64,000 nt of DNA from SZUA-430 sp964638635 (GTDB lineage: Bacteria > Pseudomonadota > Alphaproteobacteria > Micropepsales > Micropepsaceae). Below the pieces are notes generated by a model that ran no database searches, was not told the DNA's origin, and saw nothing but the letters and a program-made list of their open reading frames with translations. Shown here piece by piece: positions 52,775 through 60,652 of this stretch (position 1 is its first letter; every line of letters begins with the position of its first letter). The position numbers and the translations under genes were made by a program. The DNA lies in contig CAZXAQ010000004.1 of the NCBI GenBank assembly GCA_964638635.1, forward strand, positions 28,470 through 92,469, given 5' to 3'.

Positions 52775-53050
52775 ATGAGTGAAGAACGGCAAGGCCGTGT
52801 TACCTACGTCATCGGGCCGGATGGGAGCCCGCTGACGATTGCAGATCTGCCGCCGCCGAACACGAAGCGGTGGGTCATTCGCCGCAAGGCCGAAGTGGTC
52901 GCCGCTGTGCGCGGTGGTCTCTTGAGCCTGGAAGAGGCGTGCAATCGCTACACGTTGACGGTCGAAGAATTCCTGGCCTGGCAACGCGCGATCGACAAGT
53001 ACGGTCTCGCCGGCCTGCGCACCACGCGCGTCCAGCAGTACCGCAACTAG
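52775..53050 (+). CDS. sciP: SciP-type CtrA inhibitor (DUF1153)
   Basis: A 91-residue protein nearly identical in layout to Caulobacter SciP: YVIGPDGSPLTIADLPPPNT then KRWVIRRKAEVVAAVRGGLL, SLEEACNRYTLTVEEFLAWQ and GLAGLRTTRVQQYRN. SciP binds CtrA and blocks activation of CtrA target genes in the G1/swarmer phase; it also has a helix-turn-helix fold. ATG 52775 is chosen over GTG 52772 (adjacent). Single gene with its own sigma-54 promoter and a strong terminator. Confidence 0.94.
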   Translation: MSEERQGRVTYVIGPDGSPLTIADLPPPNTKRWVIRRKAEVVAAVRGGLLSLEEACNRYTLTVEEFLAWQRAIDKYGLAGLRTTRVQQYRN

Positions 53051-53078
53051 TCCGTAGGCGGACAAACACCTGCATTCA

Positions 53079-53125
53079 GGGCCGGACGTGAGGCGCTCCT
53101 CACGCATCCGGCCCAAGTTCTTTTT
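53079..53125 (+). terminator. Rho-independent terminator of sciP
   Basis: GGGCCGGACGTGAGG (53079-53093) pairs with CCTCACG-CA-TCCGGCCC (53098-53114), 15 pairs with a two-base bulge, followed by TTCTTTTT (53118-53125). Confidence 0.85.
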
Positions 53126-53327
53126 GGGACCCGCTGGAACCCCACTCACTCGCCTCGCCGTTGTGTTGCAGGCGCGAAGAACCCCAAACCACCCGCCTGT
53201 CTGAACGAACCCGCGAAAAACACCGTTGCAGGCCCGCCACAAGTCTAGCGTTCCGAAAGCACATCATCTCGCGCTCCGCGGGAATTCCGGTACTCTTCCC
53301 GCAACAGCTCTGGGGAGGGCACGAGGC

Positions 53328-53708
53328 ATGGAAACCGGCGGACTTATGGACGGCTTGATGGGCATCTTGAACGAGATGCTGGCGATCGTATCGCGCGTCT
53401 TCGGGGGTGCGGACACGATATCGTTACTGATCATGTTGGTGGTGGTCGTGGCGGCCGGCCTGCAGCTGCACGAGGTGCGCCGCATCGTCCAAGTAACCGT
53501 AGGAGCGCTGGTTCTCTACGGGCTTGTGAAGCTGGGCTACTCGGTCACCCAAGGGGCGAATCCGGTGGCGCTGCCGACAACCGCGTGGAACGATTTGAAG
53601 GTCATGTCTGTGGGCGACCTCACGGTTTACTTTCTGGCGTTTGCCATCGTGATCACGGTCGTTCATATCATCAGAAATTCGGTCGGCTCCGGCGGCGGCG
53701 GGCACTAG
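53328..53708 (+). CDS. small membrane protein, unknown
   Basis: A 126-residue protein with three hydrophobic spans (ISLLIMLVVVVAAGLQLH, VTVGALVLYGLVKLGYSV, VYFLAFAIVITVVHIIRN) and a glycine-rich tail (SVGSGGGGH). Not recognised. ATG 53328 has GGGGAGGG upstream. A similar but longer small membrane protein gene follows on the same strand; together they lie directly behind sciP, a hint of envelope or polar role only. Confidence 0.7.
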   Translation: METGGLMDGLMGILNEMLAIVSRVFGGADTISLLIMLVVVVAAGLQLHEVRRIVQVTVGALVLYGLVKLGYSVTQGANPVALPTTAWNDLKVMSVGDLTVYFLAFAIVITVVHIIRNSVGSGGGGH

Positions 53709-53833
53709 CGCGCAGAAGTCGACTGGCATATCCGGCGGGGCAATTTGGGGCGCGCCGCCGGACGAAGTTTGTGACAATATCGGGGGAATGACCGGACGCG
53801 CGAAACGCCGTTCGGCTTTGGGTGGGTACGCAT

Positions 53834-54163
53834 ATGGAAAAGCAGTTCATTGATCTTGTGAACCACGTCTTCACGCTGGAGTGGGCGCTGCTCGCGATCC
53901 CGCTCAGTTTGGTTTTGTGCGTGTTCACGAACCGCGTACTCCCGGGTTTCATTCTGGCCGCGATCGCGGTCGTCGTGCATCACGTCGGCATTCTGGTGTT
54001 GAGCGGCGCGGACATGGCAACGCTGCCCGCGCAAATCCAAGCGATGATCCCGAAGCTTGAGCCGATCTCGCTCGTCGCCGAATACGTCGCCTACTCGTTC
54101 CTGATCATCGTCTTTAGCCTGACGCGCCAAGACATGATGCGGCCGAGCGTGCTGGAAGAATAA
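53834..54163 (+). CDS. small membrane protein, unknown
   Basis: A 109-residue protein with three hydrophobic spans (FTLEWALLAIPLSLVLCVFT, GFILAAIAVVVHHVGILVL, LVAEYVAYSFLIIVFSLT). Not recognised. GTG 53822 and ATG 53834 are possible starts; ATG has GGTGGG in front. It ends 4 bases before the convergent DoxX gene. Confidence 0.7.
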   Translation: MEKQFIDLVNHVFTLEWALLAIPLSLVLCVFTNRVLPGFILAAIAVVVHHVGILVLSGADMATLPAQIQAMIPKLEPISLVAEYVAYSFLIIVFSLTRQDMMRPSVLEE

Positions 54164-54167
54164 GGCC

Positions 54168-54587
54168 CTACTCCTCCTCGCCCCGCCAGCCGTCGAACGA
54201 CAACCGGCCGGCACCCATACCGACGAGCACAAGCAGCCCGCCGGCGATCGCCATGTTCTTGGCGAAGAGCTGCATCTCCGTCTGCTGAAGCGCGGCGTTA
54301 TCCGTAATCGCCCAGAAATCGTGCATCACGAAACTGACGGCGAGCGTGAACAGGAACAGCACCAGCGCCATCAGCCGCGTGCGGAACCCGGCTGCAAGCC
54401 CAAGCCCCGCCCCGATCTCGATGACGACCGAAAGCGCAAGCAAGGGCCCGACGGCGGAGATGCCGTGCGCACTCATGGCCTGCGCGGTTTCCTCCCAATG
54501 CTGAAGCTTGCCAACGCCCGCAAGCACGAACAGCGCCGCCAGCATGCAGCGGCCCACGACGGGCGCGATACTCTCGCCGAACGACAT
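54168..54587 (-). CDS. DoxX family membrane protein
   Basis: A 139-residue protein with four spans and the DoxX layout: ESIAPVVGRCMLAALFVLAG then GKLQHWEETAQAMSAHGIS, LLALSVVIEIGAGLGLAAGF and FVMHDFWA near the third span. The family is linked to quinone or thiosulfate oxidation and to stress, without a firm general role. ATG 54587 restores the family start. Confidence 0.85.
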   Translation of the reverse strand: MSFGESIAPVVGRCMLAALFVLAGVGKLQHWEETAQAMSAHGISAVGPLLALSVVIEIGAGLGLAAGFRTRLMALVLFLFTLAVSFVMHDFWAITDNAALQQTEMQLFAKNMAIAGGLLVLVGMGAGRLSFDGWRGEEE

Positions 54588-54697
54588 GACGTGCGCTTCC
54601 TCCTGGACAAGTGAATCGCGAGACGCTTGGATTGCGCCGATCCTAGCGCGCTCGTCGCCAAGACGCGCTAGAATCGCCACGTAGCGCTCGAGAGAAC

Positions 54698-55174
54698 ATG
54701 CCGCCCGCCGACGAACAATTGTGGATTTTGGCAGGCTTAGGCGCGGTGGCGCTGATCCTCGCCTTCGTCGTGCGCCAGATGATGCGCACGAGGCCCCAGC
54801 CGATTCCCACCCAAGGCCCGCTGCGCCTCACGATCAAGCCGCTGAAGGAACTGAGGCCCGATCCGAACCATCTCTATCTGGGCACCACGATCGCGCGCGA
54901 ATTGACCGCCCGCCTCAAAGGCTTCGAGCGGCTAGAACCGCACATGGGCGACGGCGGTTCGATGCTCTGCGTCGAAGGCACCGTGCGCAAATTCGGCCCG
55001 CGCCTCGTCATCGCGCTCCGCCTCGCCAACAGCCGCCACCCGGTGTGGCGCGGCACCTACGACGGCTCGATCAACGACCTGGGCTATATGGCCGACAAGA
55101 TGGCCGCCAACGTCGCCCACGCGCTGAAGGTTGCGCCGCGCAAGAAAGCGGCGCAACCGGCAGCAGCGAAGTAA
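54698..55174 (+). CDS. hypothetical membrane-anchored protein
   Basis: A 158-residue protein with one N-terminal membrane span (WILAGLGAVALILAFVVRQM) and a soluble domain GPLRLTIKPLKELRPDPNHL then YLGTTIARELTARLKGFERL and GSMLCVEGTVRKFGPRLVIA. The soluble part resembles the TolB/FlgO-like N-terminal fold that senses or binds partners near the membrane. No enzyme motif. Convergent with the APC permease. Confidence 0.65.
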   Translation: MPPADEQLWILAGLGAVALILAFVVRQMMRTRPQPIPTQGPLRLTIKPLKELRPDPNHLYLGTTIARELTARLKGFERLEPHMGDGGSMLCVEGTVRKFGPRLVIALRLANSRHPVWRGTYDGSINDLGYMADKMAANVAHALKVAPRKKAAQPAAAK

Positions 55175-55175
55175 C

Positions 55176-56630
55176 CTACTTTGCGGCCGGCTCGTCCACC
55201 AGCTTCCACGTCGGTTCCTTGGCGTGGCGGATGCCGTAAACGAAGTAGATGACGAGCCCTATCGCAAGCCAGCCAAGCACGCGCCACCACAACGTCAGCA
55301 ACAGCGGCCACACCATCAAACCGCACACGATGATCCCGAGGATGGGCACGAGCGGATAGAGCGGCGTCTTGAACGGCCGCTTCACGTTCGGCCGCGTCTC
55401 CCGCAGAACCATGACCGCGACGCAAACCAAAATGAACGCGAGCAGCGTCCCGACTGAAACCATGTCGCCCAAGACGTCGAGTGGGAACAGACCGGCGAAG
55501 GCCGCGACCACTGCGCCGATGATCAACGTGCTAATCAACGGCGTACGCGACTTCGGATCGATCTTCGCAAAGGCATGCGGCAGGAACCCGTCGCGAGCCA
55601 TTGCATAGAAGATGCGCGTTTGCCCGTAGAGCGAAACGAGAATGACAGTCGAAAGGCCGGCGATCGCACCGATCTCGACCCACAACCTCAACCACTGCAA
55701 ACTCTCACCGCCGGCTTCGATGGCAACCGACACAGGCGCATCGACTTTGAGGGTCGTGTAATGCGCAAGCCCCACCATCGTCAGCGACATCAGGATGTAG
55801 AGCACCGTACAAATCGCCAGCGAGCCCAGAATGCCGATCGGCAAATCGCGTTGCGGATTCTTCGCCTCTTGCGCCGCAACCGAAACGCTGTCGAAGCCGA
55901 TATAGGCGAAGAAGATGACGCCGGACGCCGCCAGAATGCCGCTCCAACCGAACTCACCGAACTTGCCGGTGTTCTCCGGGATGAATGGGGTCAGATTCTC
56001 GGCTGAGATCAGCGGCAAGCCGAACGCGATAACAGCCAAAACGATCGCGACCTTCAGGAGCACCATTGCGTTATTGAAGCCTGCCGACGAGCGGATGCCC
56101 GCAATCAAGAACACCGTCAGCAAGCCCACAACGCCGACCGCCGGAAGATTCACGATTGCATCGGTGGCGACCAAACTGCCGTCGGCTGCTTGTGCGAACG
56201 GCGCGGCGGCAAATTGCGCCGGAACTTCGATTCCGACATGGCCGAGCAGCTTTTTGAAATACCCTCCCCAGCCGACTGCAACCGTGCTCGCCGCCATGCC
56301 GTACTCAAGGCAAAGGTCCCAACCGATCATGAAACCGACGATACGGCCGAACGCCGCGTAGGCGTAGGTATAGGCGCCACCCGATGCCGGGATCATCGCC
56401 GCAAGTTCGGCATAGCAGAGCCCGGCAAACGCACATCCGATGCACGCGAACACGAACGAGAGCACGATCGCCGGCCCCGCATGATCGGCCGCCGCTTGAC
56501 CGGTAATCACGAAAATACCTGCGCCGATAATTGCGCCGATGCCGATACCGATGAGCTGCCAAGGCCCAAGCGCACGGCGCAACTCAACGTCGCCGCTTTC
56601 AGCGACCTTCGCTTCTACCTGTCCAGCCAT
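55176..56630 (-). CDS. APC-family amino acid permease (CAT-like)
   Basis: A 484-residue transporter with about 12 to 13 spans. The start RALGPWQLIGIGIGAIIGAG is the helix-1 GxG substrate motif of APC carriers, and FFAYIGFDSVSVAAQEAKNP marks the CAT/YfnA-like subgroup that moves cationic or branched amino acids with protons. No operon partners. The lysine-degradation genes lie 9 kb away; a lysine substrate is possible but not shown. Confidence 0.88.
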   Translation of the reverse strand: MAGQVEAKVAESGDVELRRALGPWQLIGIGIGAIIGAGIFVITGQAAADHAGPAIVLSFVFACIGCAFAGLCYAELAAMIPASGGAYTYAYAAFGRIVGFMIGWDLCLEYGMAASTVAVGWGGYFKKLLGHVGIEVPAQFAAAPFAQAADGSLVATDAIVNLPAVGVVGLLTVFLIAGIRSSAGFNNAMVLLKVAIVLAVIAFGLPLISAENLTPFIPENTGKFGEFGWSGILAASGVIFFAYIGFDSVSVAAQEAKNPQRDLPIGILGSLAICTVLYILMSLTMVGLAHYTTLKVDAPVSVAIEAGGESLQWLRLWVEIGAIAGLSTVILVSLYGQTRIFYAMARDGFLPHAFAKIDPKSRTPLISTLIIGAVVAAFAGLFPLDVLGDMVSVGTLLAFILVCVAVMVLRETRPNVKRPFKTPLYPLVPILGIIVCGLMVWPLLLTLWWRVLGWLAIGLVIYFVYGIRHAKEPTWKLVDEPAAK

Positions 56631-56732
56631 GATCCTGATGTCCCTATCAATCGTTTCGGCCCCACGCCGGTTCGACCGGCGCGAAGCGCTTTGACGTGAA
56701 GTCTGCCACGGCCCGGAGAAACCGCGAAGGCC

Positions 56733-57725
56733 TCATTGCTTGGGCTTAAGATACTCGAGCGCCGATGACCCCGTTGTCAGCAACCGGCGGGAACTGATCG
56801 CGATCCCTCCGGTCAGGTCTTCGGGCCCTTCGCTGCGGTTGCTAACGGGCACGATCGACGAGACCGCGCGCGCCGCAAACCGCGTTGCGTCGTCCTCGAA
56901 CTTGAGCCCCACGCCCGCAACCAGCGGCTCCTTGCCGTCCTTGAACGGCGCCGTATCGGGCAGCACCGGCCATTTGCCGTCGGCCATCCGCGTGATGTCG
57001 ACATAGACACGTTTGCGCACATGGAACTTGCCGCGCAACGGCTCGCCGTAGTTCTCGAGATGAACGAAATCGAATCCGGCCTCCGTCAACTTCGCTTGGT
57101 CGAGGCGGCTCCAGATTTCCTTGATCTCGGTGTACTTGGCCGGGATGTTCGTCACCGCCGTGCCCGAGTGAAGCTCGATCCCAAGCGCCTTGGTGGCGCC
57201 CGCCGGCGCAAAAATCTCGCCGATAAAATCGACATAGACCGGGCCGGTCGAAAGCTGAACGGTTTCCGGTTGCGGCGGCGTCCAGTTGGGATCCTGCGCG
57301 ACCTTCCAGGGCTCCTTACCGGCCTGACGCAGCCACACGCCGTTCTTGCCGCGCACATAGGCAAAGTCCTCGAACACTTGAACCGTCTCGTCGTCCATCT
57401 TCTTCTCGGACTTGAGCAAGTTCACGACCGCGCGCCCGTATTCCTTTTCTTCCGCAGTCAGCAGTACCACGCGACCGAACAGCTGATCGGCGACCTCGAT
57501 GACCTTCGTGCGGTCGGCGACGACAGCTGGATCGCTGAGCACGAAATTGACGACCAGCGTCTTGGGTTGCCCCGGATCGGTGCTCTCCAACGCCGTTAAG
57601 AATCGCGCCTTCACGCCGTCACGAAGCTGGATCCAATTTTCCGCCGCACCAACCGCACCCGAAAGCGCAAACACGGCGACAAACAGCGCCGCGACCCAAC
57701 TCCGCCAACCCATCTGGATCCCCAT
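56733..57725 (-). CDS. hypothetical secreted protein
   Basis: A 330-residue protein with an N-terminal signal peptide (AALFVAVFALSGAVGAAEN). I do not recognise it. The middle has NWTPPQPETVQLSTGPVYVD and a region RKRVYVDITRMADGKWPVLP; the C-terminus ends in a charged, mainly strand-like part. No lipobox. Two close starts (57725 and 57713) both keep the signal. Divergent from the SOS-regulated SRAP gene, so the box at 57805 lies in its upstream region too. Confidence 0.7.
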   Translation of the reverse strand: MGIQMGWRSWVAALFVAVFALSGAVGAAENWIQLRDGVKARFLTALESTDPGQPKTLVVNFVLSDPAVVADRTKVIEVADQLFGRVVLLTAEEKEYGRAVVNLLKSEKKMDDETVQVFEDFAYVRGKNGVWLRQAGKEPWKVAQDPNWTPPQPETVQLSTGPVYVDFIGEIFAPAGATKALGIELHSGTAVTNIPAKYTEIKEIWSRLDQAKLTEAGFDFVHLENYGEPLRGKFHVRKRVYVDITRMADGKWPVLPDTAPFKDGKEPLVAGVGLKFEDDATRFAARAVSSIVPVSNRSEGPEDLTGGIAISSRRLLTTGSSALEYLKPKQ

Positions 57726-57804
57726 TTTCCCAACTCGAACGCGAACCCTAAGTGCGCAACACCGAGGCCCGCAACGCATTACAACCGGAGCACTTGACAG
57801 GAGT

Positions 57805-57819
57805 GAACAAATAGGGAAC
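57805..57819 (+). promoter_or_regulatory. alphaproteobacterial LexA (SOS) box, GAAC-N7-GAAC
   Basis: GAAC-AAATAGG-GAAC matches the alphaproteobacterial LexA consensus GTTC-N7-GTTC (reverse complement). A TTGACA (57793-57798) stands just in front, so the box would overlap the promoter of the SRAP gene and end 19 bases before its ATG. DNA damage should relieve repression. Confidence 0.82.
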
Positions 57820-57838
57820 AAACACATCCGGGGCACGA

Positions 57839-58546
57839 ATGACGAAACGCGAGTGGCAAGAAATGTTCGGCAAGAGAGAGATCAACGACCCCGCCAAGGT
57901 GCTCCGCCTCCATGCGCAGGAATGGAGCCGCAATGAAGCCCTTCGGATCAGTCCCCGCCGCCGCTGGGACGGGGACCCGTCCGCTAAGCGCATGGTCGTC
58001 CACCGCAGCGACGTCGGCGAACTGGCGCTAACGCCGATGCGCTGGGGCCTGGTGCCGGAATGGAGACGCAGCGAACCGGAATTGCAGCCGTTGATCAGCG
58101 TGCAAGCCGAAACCGTCGCGAACACGCAAGACTGGCGCCGCCTCTTGAACACCAAGCGCTGCGTCGTCCCAACCGACCAATTCTACGAATGGAAGCGTGT
58201 CGCCGGCGTCAAAACGCGGGAATACACGTTCAGACTGAGAAACGGCCGACCGCTGATGATCGCCGCCCTCTGGGGCCGCTCGCCCTCAGCCACAGGACGT
58301 CTCACCGAAAGCTTCGCCTACATGACGTGCGAGGCGAACCGCATGATCGCGTCGATCCACGACCGCATGCCGGTCGTTCTGGACGACGCGGGCGTCGCGA
58401 CCTGGCTGAACCCGAACGCCACGCTCGAAAGCCTGCTCGGCCTGTTGCAGCCGCTGGCATCGATGGAACTCGACATGCGTCCGGTCACCGCGGAACCCGC
58501 GGTGCTGCGTCCGTATCAACCGTCGCTGTTCGGCCGCGCCGCTTAG
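57839..58546 (+). CDS. SRAP (HMCES/YedK-like) SOS-associated protein lacking the catalytic cysteine
   Basis: A 235-residue protein. SRAP features are MRWGLVPEW (67-75), AETVAN, RCVVPTDQFYEWKR with E117, and SIHDRMPVVLDD with H174. Normal SRAP proteins begin MCGR or similar, and Cys2 forms the thiazolidine link to abasic DNA. This one begins MTKREWQEMF, and an in-frame stop (57812-57814) excludes a longer start. The usual N.R.E reads SVQAET. An SOS box precedes it. It may have lost crosslinking or use another residue. Confidence 0.85.
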   Translation: MTKREWQEMFGKREINDPAKVLRLHAQEWSRNEALRISPRRRWDGDPSAKRMVVHRSDVGELALTPMRWGLVPEWRRSEPELQPLISVQAETVANTQDWRRLLNTKRCVVPTDQFYEWKRVAGVKTREYTFRLRNGRPLMIAALWGRSPSATGRLTESFAYMTCEANRMIASIHDRMPVVLDDAGVATWLNPNATLESLLGLLQPLASMELDMRPVTAEPAVLRPYQPSLFGRAA

Positions 58547-58956
58547 GCCTTCAGCGCCTGCCGCTCCATCGCCATCTCGGCGATGTCGGCGTGCACCTGG
58601 CGCGCGTACTCGACGCGATCGCGGTTCGCATCGCCCTCGGCCGCGATCTCGTACTTCTTGAGGTCGCGGTAGGCGGCTTGCAGCTCTTCGCTCACCGCGG
58701 AAGCCTGCTTCTCGACTTCGTCGAGCGTGCGTTGAATGTTTTCGCGCCGCGCCTGGACCGAGCGCGCGAACGTCGGAAATGCCAACCGGGCGAGATCGCT
58801 GTTCACCGAACGGCGCTGTTCCTCTTGGACCATCGTCTCAAGATCGGACATTTTCTTAGCCAAATCGGCGCGCATGCCGTCGAGCGACTGCAAACGCTTG
58901 CGGATTTCCTCAACGCGGAACCGATGAAGCCGGACCAAACCTTCGCGCGATTTCAT
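58543..58956 (-). CDS. fliJ: flagellar export protein FliJ
   Basis: A 137-residue, highly charged coiled-coil protein of the FliJ/T3SS ATPase-stalk type: LVRLHRFRVEEIRKRLQSLD, then long helices rich in E, R and Q to the end. It links the FliI ATPase to the export gate. fliI is not in the window. It is divergent from ctrA with 447 bases between; its stop overlaps the SRAP gene stop. A sigma-54-like element lies 48 bases upstream. Confidence 0.88.
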   Translation of the reverse strand: MKSREGLVRLHRFRVEEIRKRLQSLDGMRADLAKKMSDLETMVQEEQRRSVNSDLARLAFPTFARSVQARRENIQRTLDEVEKQASAVSEELQAAYRDLKKYEIAAEGDANRDRVEYARQVHADIAEMAMERQALKA

Positions 58957-59003
58957 GTGACGTTCCCCCTTATTTTCCTTAAGCGGCCGTTTGACCGGAC
59001 CGC

Positions 59004-59019
59004 TGCAACTTCTGCGCCG
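59004..59019 (-). promoter_or_regulatory. sigma-54-like promoter upstream of fliJ, candidate
   Basis: Minus strand reads CGGCGCAGAAGTTGCA: GGC and TTGCA are intact with the correct 10-base GG-GC spacing, but three of the conserved positions between are changed (GCA for ACG). It ends 48 bases before the fliJ ATG. Weaker than the sciP element. Confidence 0.45.
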
Positions 59020-59307
59020 CGTGACCCCATTCCGGCACGCGTCGTTCCCCATGCGAGCAACCCAGATGCGCCACCACTTCCGCGCGCGCCTGAAAATCGG
59101 CGCGAACCCGGATCAAACGATCCGGACCGCAAGCTGAGATCGCTTGCACGCATCAGAGGGCACGTGAGTAAGCCCGCCTAAACCACGGGTGATTATGGCG
59201 AAATAGGTTTAAGGTTGCGCTAAAGCGGCATGTGTTGATGGTGTCGCCGGAATAACTCAGCCCCTGACACATTTTTCGCTGGCGGATTTACGAAGGTGCC
59301 TTCGCGA

Positions 59308-59339
59308 TTAAGCTTTATTAAGCATTACCACTTAGATTC
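59308..59339. promoter_or_regulatory. CtrA-type box TTAA-N6-TTAA and GANTC site upstream of ctrA
   Basis: TTAA at 59308-59311 and 59318-59321 (6-base spacer), and a GATTC (GANTC, CcrM target) at 59335-59339. A further TTAA is at 59209. Caulobacter ctrA has autoregulatory CtrA sites and a GANTC in its P1 promoter, so the same logic is likely here. The spacer is 6 rather than 7, so affinity may differ. The rest of the 447-base fliJ-ctrA gap shows no gene. Confidence 0.65.
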
Positions 59340-59403
59340 GATGGTGAATGAACCAACAAGGGCTCCCGGTTGTACCCGGGTCGCGAGGGGAGAGTAGAAG
59401 CAC

Positions 59404-60093
59404 ATGAGAGTTCTCTTGATCGAGGACGATAGCGCTATGGCTCAGAGCATCGAACTGATGCTCAAGTCGGAAGGCTTTAACGTCTACACCACGGATCTTG
59501 GCGAGGAAGGCGTAGACCTCGGCAAACTGTACGACTACGACATCATCATCCTCGATCTGCAGCTGCCGGACATGTCCGGTTTCGACGTGCTGAAGCAATT
59601 GCGCGTCAACAAGATCGCCACCCCGATCCTGATCCTGTCCGGTTCGACCCAGGTCGAAAACAAGGTCAAGGGCTTGGGCTTCGGCGCCGACGACTACATG
59701 ACGAAGCCGTTCCACAAGGACGAGTTGATCGCCCGCGTTCACGCCGTTGTGCGCCGTTCGAAGGGCCACTCGCAGTCGGTCATCCAGACCGGCAAGCTGA
59801 CGGTCAATCTCGACACGAAAACCGTCGAAGTTGACGGTAGCCGCGTTCACCTGACCGGCAAAGAATACCAGATGTTGGAACTGCTCTCGCTGCGCAAGGG
59901 CACGACGCTGACGAAGGAAATGTTCTTGAACCACCTCTACGGCGGCATGGACGAGCCGGAACTCAAGATCATCGACGTCTTCATCTGCAAACTGCGCAAG
60001 AAGCTGCAGGCCGCCGCCGGCCAGCACTACATCGAAACGGTGTGGGGCCGCGGCTACGTGCTGCGCGATCCGGCGGAAGTCGCCGCCGCATAG
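59404..60093 (+). CDS. ctrA: cell-cycle master response regulator CtrA
   Basis: OmpR-family regulator of 229 residues. Phospho-acceptor D51 (DIIILDLQLPDM), receiver signature KPFHKDELIARVHAVVRR, then a winged-helix domain with LTGKEYQMLELLSLRKGTTL and ETVWGRGYVLRDP. These are essentially diagnostic of CtrA. It ends in two alanines (EVAAA), as in ClpXP-degraded CtrA. It binds TTAA-N7-TTAA. A strong GAGGGGAGAG ribosome site and terminator flank it. Confidence 0.97.
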   Translation: MRVLLIEDDSAMAQSIELMLKSEGFNVYTTDLGEEGVDLGKLYDYDIIILDLQLPDMSGFDVLKQLRVNKIATPILILSGSTQVENKVKGLGFGADDYMTKPFHKDELIARVHAVVRRSKGHSQSVIQTGKLTVNLDTKTVEVDGSRVHLTGKEYQMLELLSLRKGTTLTKEMFLNHLYGGMDEPELKIIDVFICKLRKKLQAAAGQHYIETVWGRGYVLRDPAEVAAA

Positions 60094-60117
60094 GAGTTAG
60101 GACCTGAGGGGGTCTGG

Positions 60118-60158
60118 CGAGGGGCGCTGCCGGCAACGGCGGCGCCCCTCGACTTTTA
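60118..60158 (+). terminator. Rho-independent terminator of ctrA
   Basis: CGAGGGGCGCTGCCG (60118-60132) pairs with CGGCGGCGCCCCTCG (60137-60151) through a GCAA tetraloop, with one G-T pair, followed by CTTTT-like bases. It lies 24 bases after the ctrA stop. Confidence 0.85.
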
Positions 60159-60253
60159 GGGGCCGCGTTACGCCGGCATTAAGCACGCTTGGCCCCCGCC
60201 TTCTTAACCCGCCTCCCCTACCCTACCGGACTGGCAAGGCGGAAACCCGCGTC

Positions 60254-60652
60254 ATGGCGCGCGTTCTGGTACTCGACGACGACAGGTTGTTCGGCGCGCT
60301 GATGCGGCGCGAACTGGATCACCACGCGCACGAGGTCGTTCTCGCCGAAACCGCCGCCGAGGCGCGCGCCGCGCTCGCCGCCGATGCGTTCGACGCCATG
60401 GTCTGCGACATCATCCTACCCGACGAGAACGGCCTGCATCTGATGCGCGACATCCGCCGCGACTATCCTGCCATGGCGTTGATCGCCATTTCCGGCGGCA
60501 GAGGCGGCGCGGTCGACTTGCTGCAGCTGGCGCAGACGGTCGGCGTCGACGACATCGTGAAAAAGCCGATCGAACTCACGAAATTCGTGACGACCGTCGA
60601 ACGCGCGCTCACGGAAAAACAAGCGCGGCAGCACCGCGCTCAATCGTCTTAA
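60254..60652 (+). CDS. single-domain response regulator
   Basis: A 132-residue receiver domain without an output domain. D52 (AMVCDIILPDENG) is the phospho-acceptor, with DDD at 8-10 and K104 (IVKKPIE). The sequence does not match CpdR or DivK closely: it has no FITGFA-type segment. It is convergent with chpT and the stop codons share a TTAA. Given its place between ctrA and chpT, phosphorylation by ChpT is an attractive guess. Confidence 0.85.
   Translation: MARVLVLDDDRLFGALMRRELDHHAHEVVLAETAAEARAALAADAFDAMVCDIILPDENGLHLMRDIRRDYPAMALIAISGGRGGAVDLLQLAQTVGVDDIVKKPIELTKFVTTVERALTEKQARQHRAQSS

Noticed and set aside
60179..60209. CtrA site before the receiver gene (TTAA at 60179 and TTAACC at 60204)
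   Set aside because: The spacing of 21 bases does not fit TTAA-N7-TTAA; at most lone half-sites.
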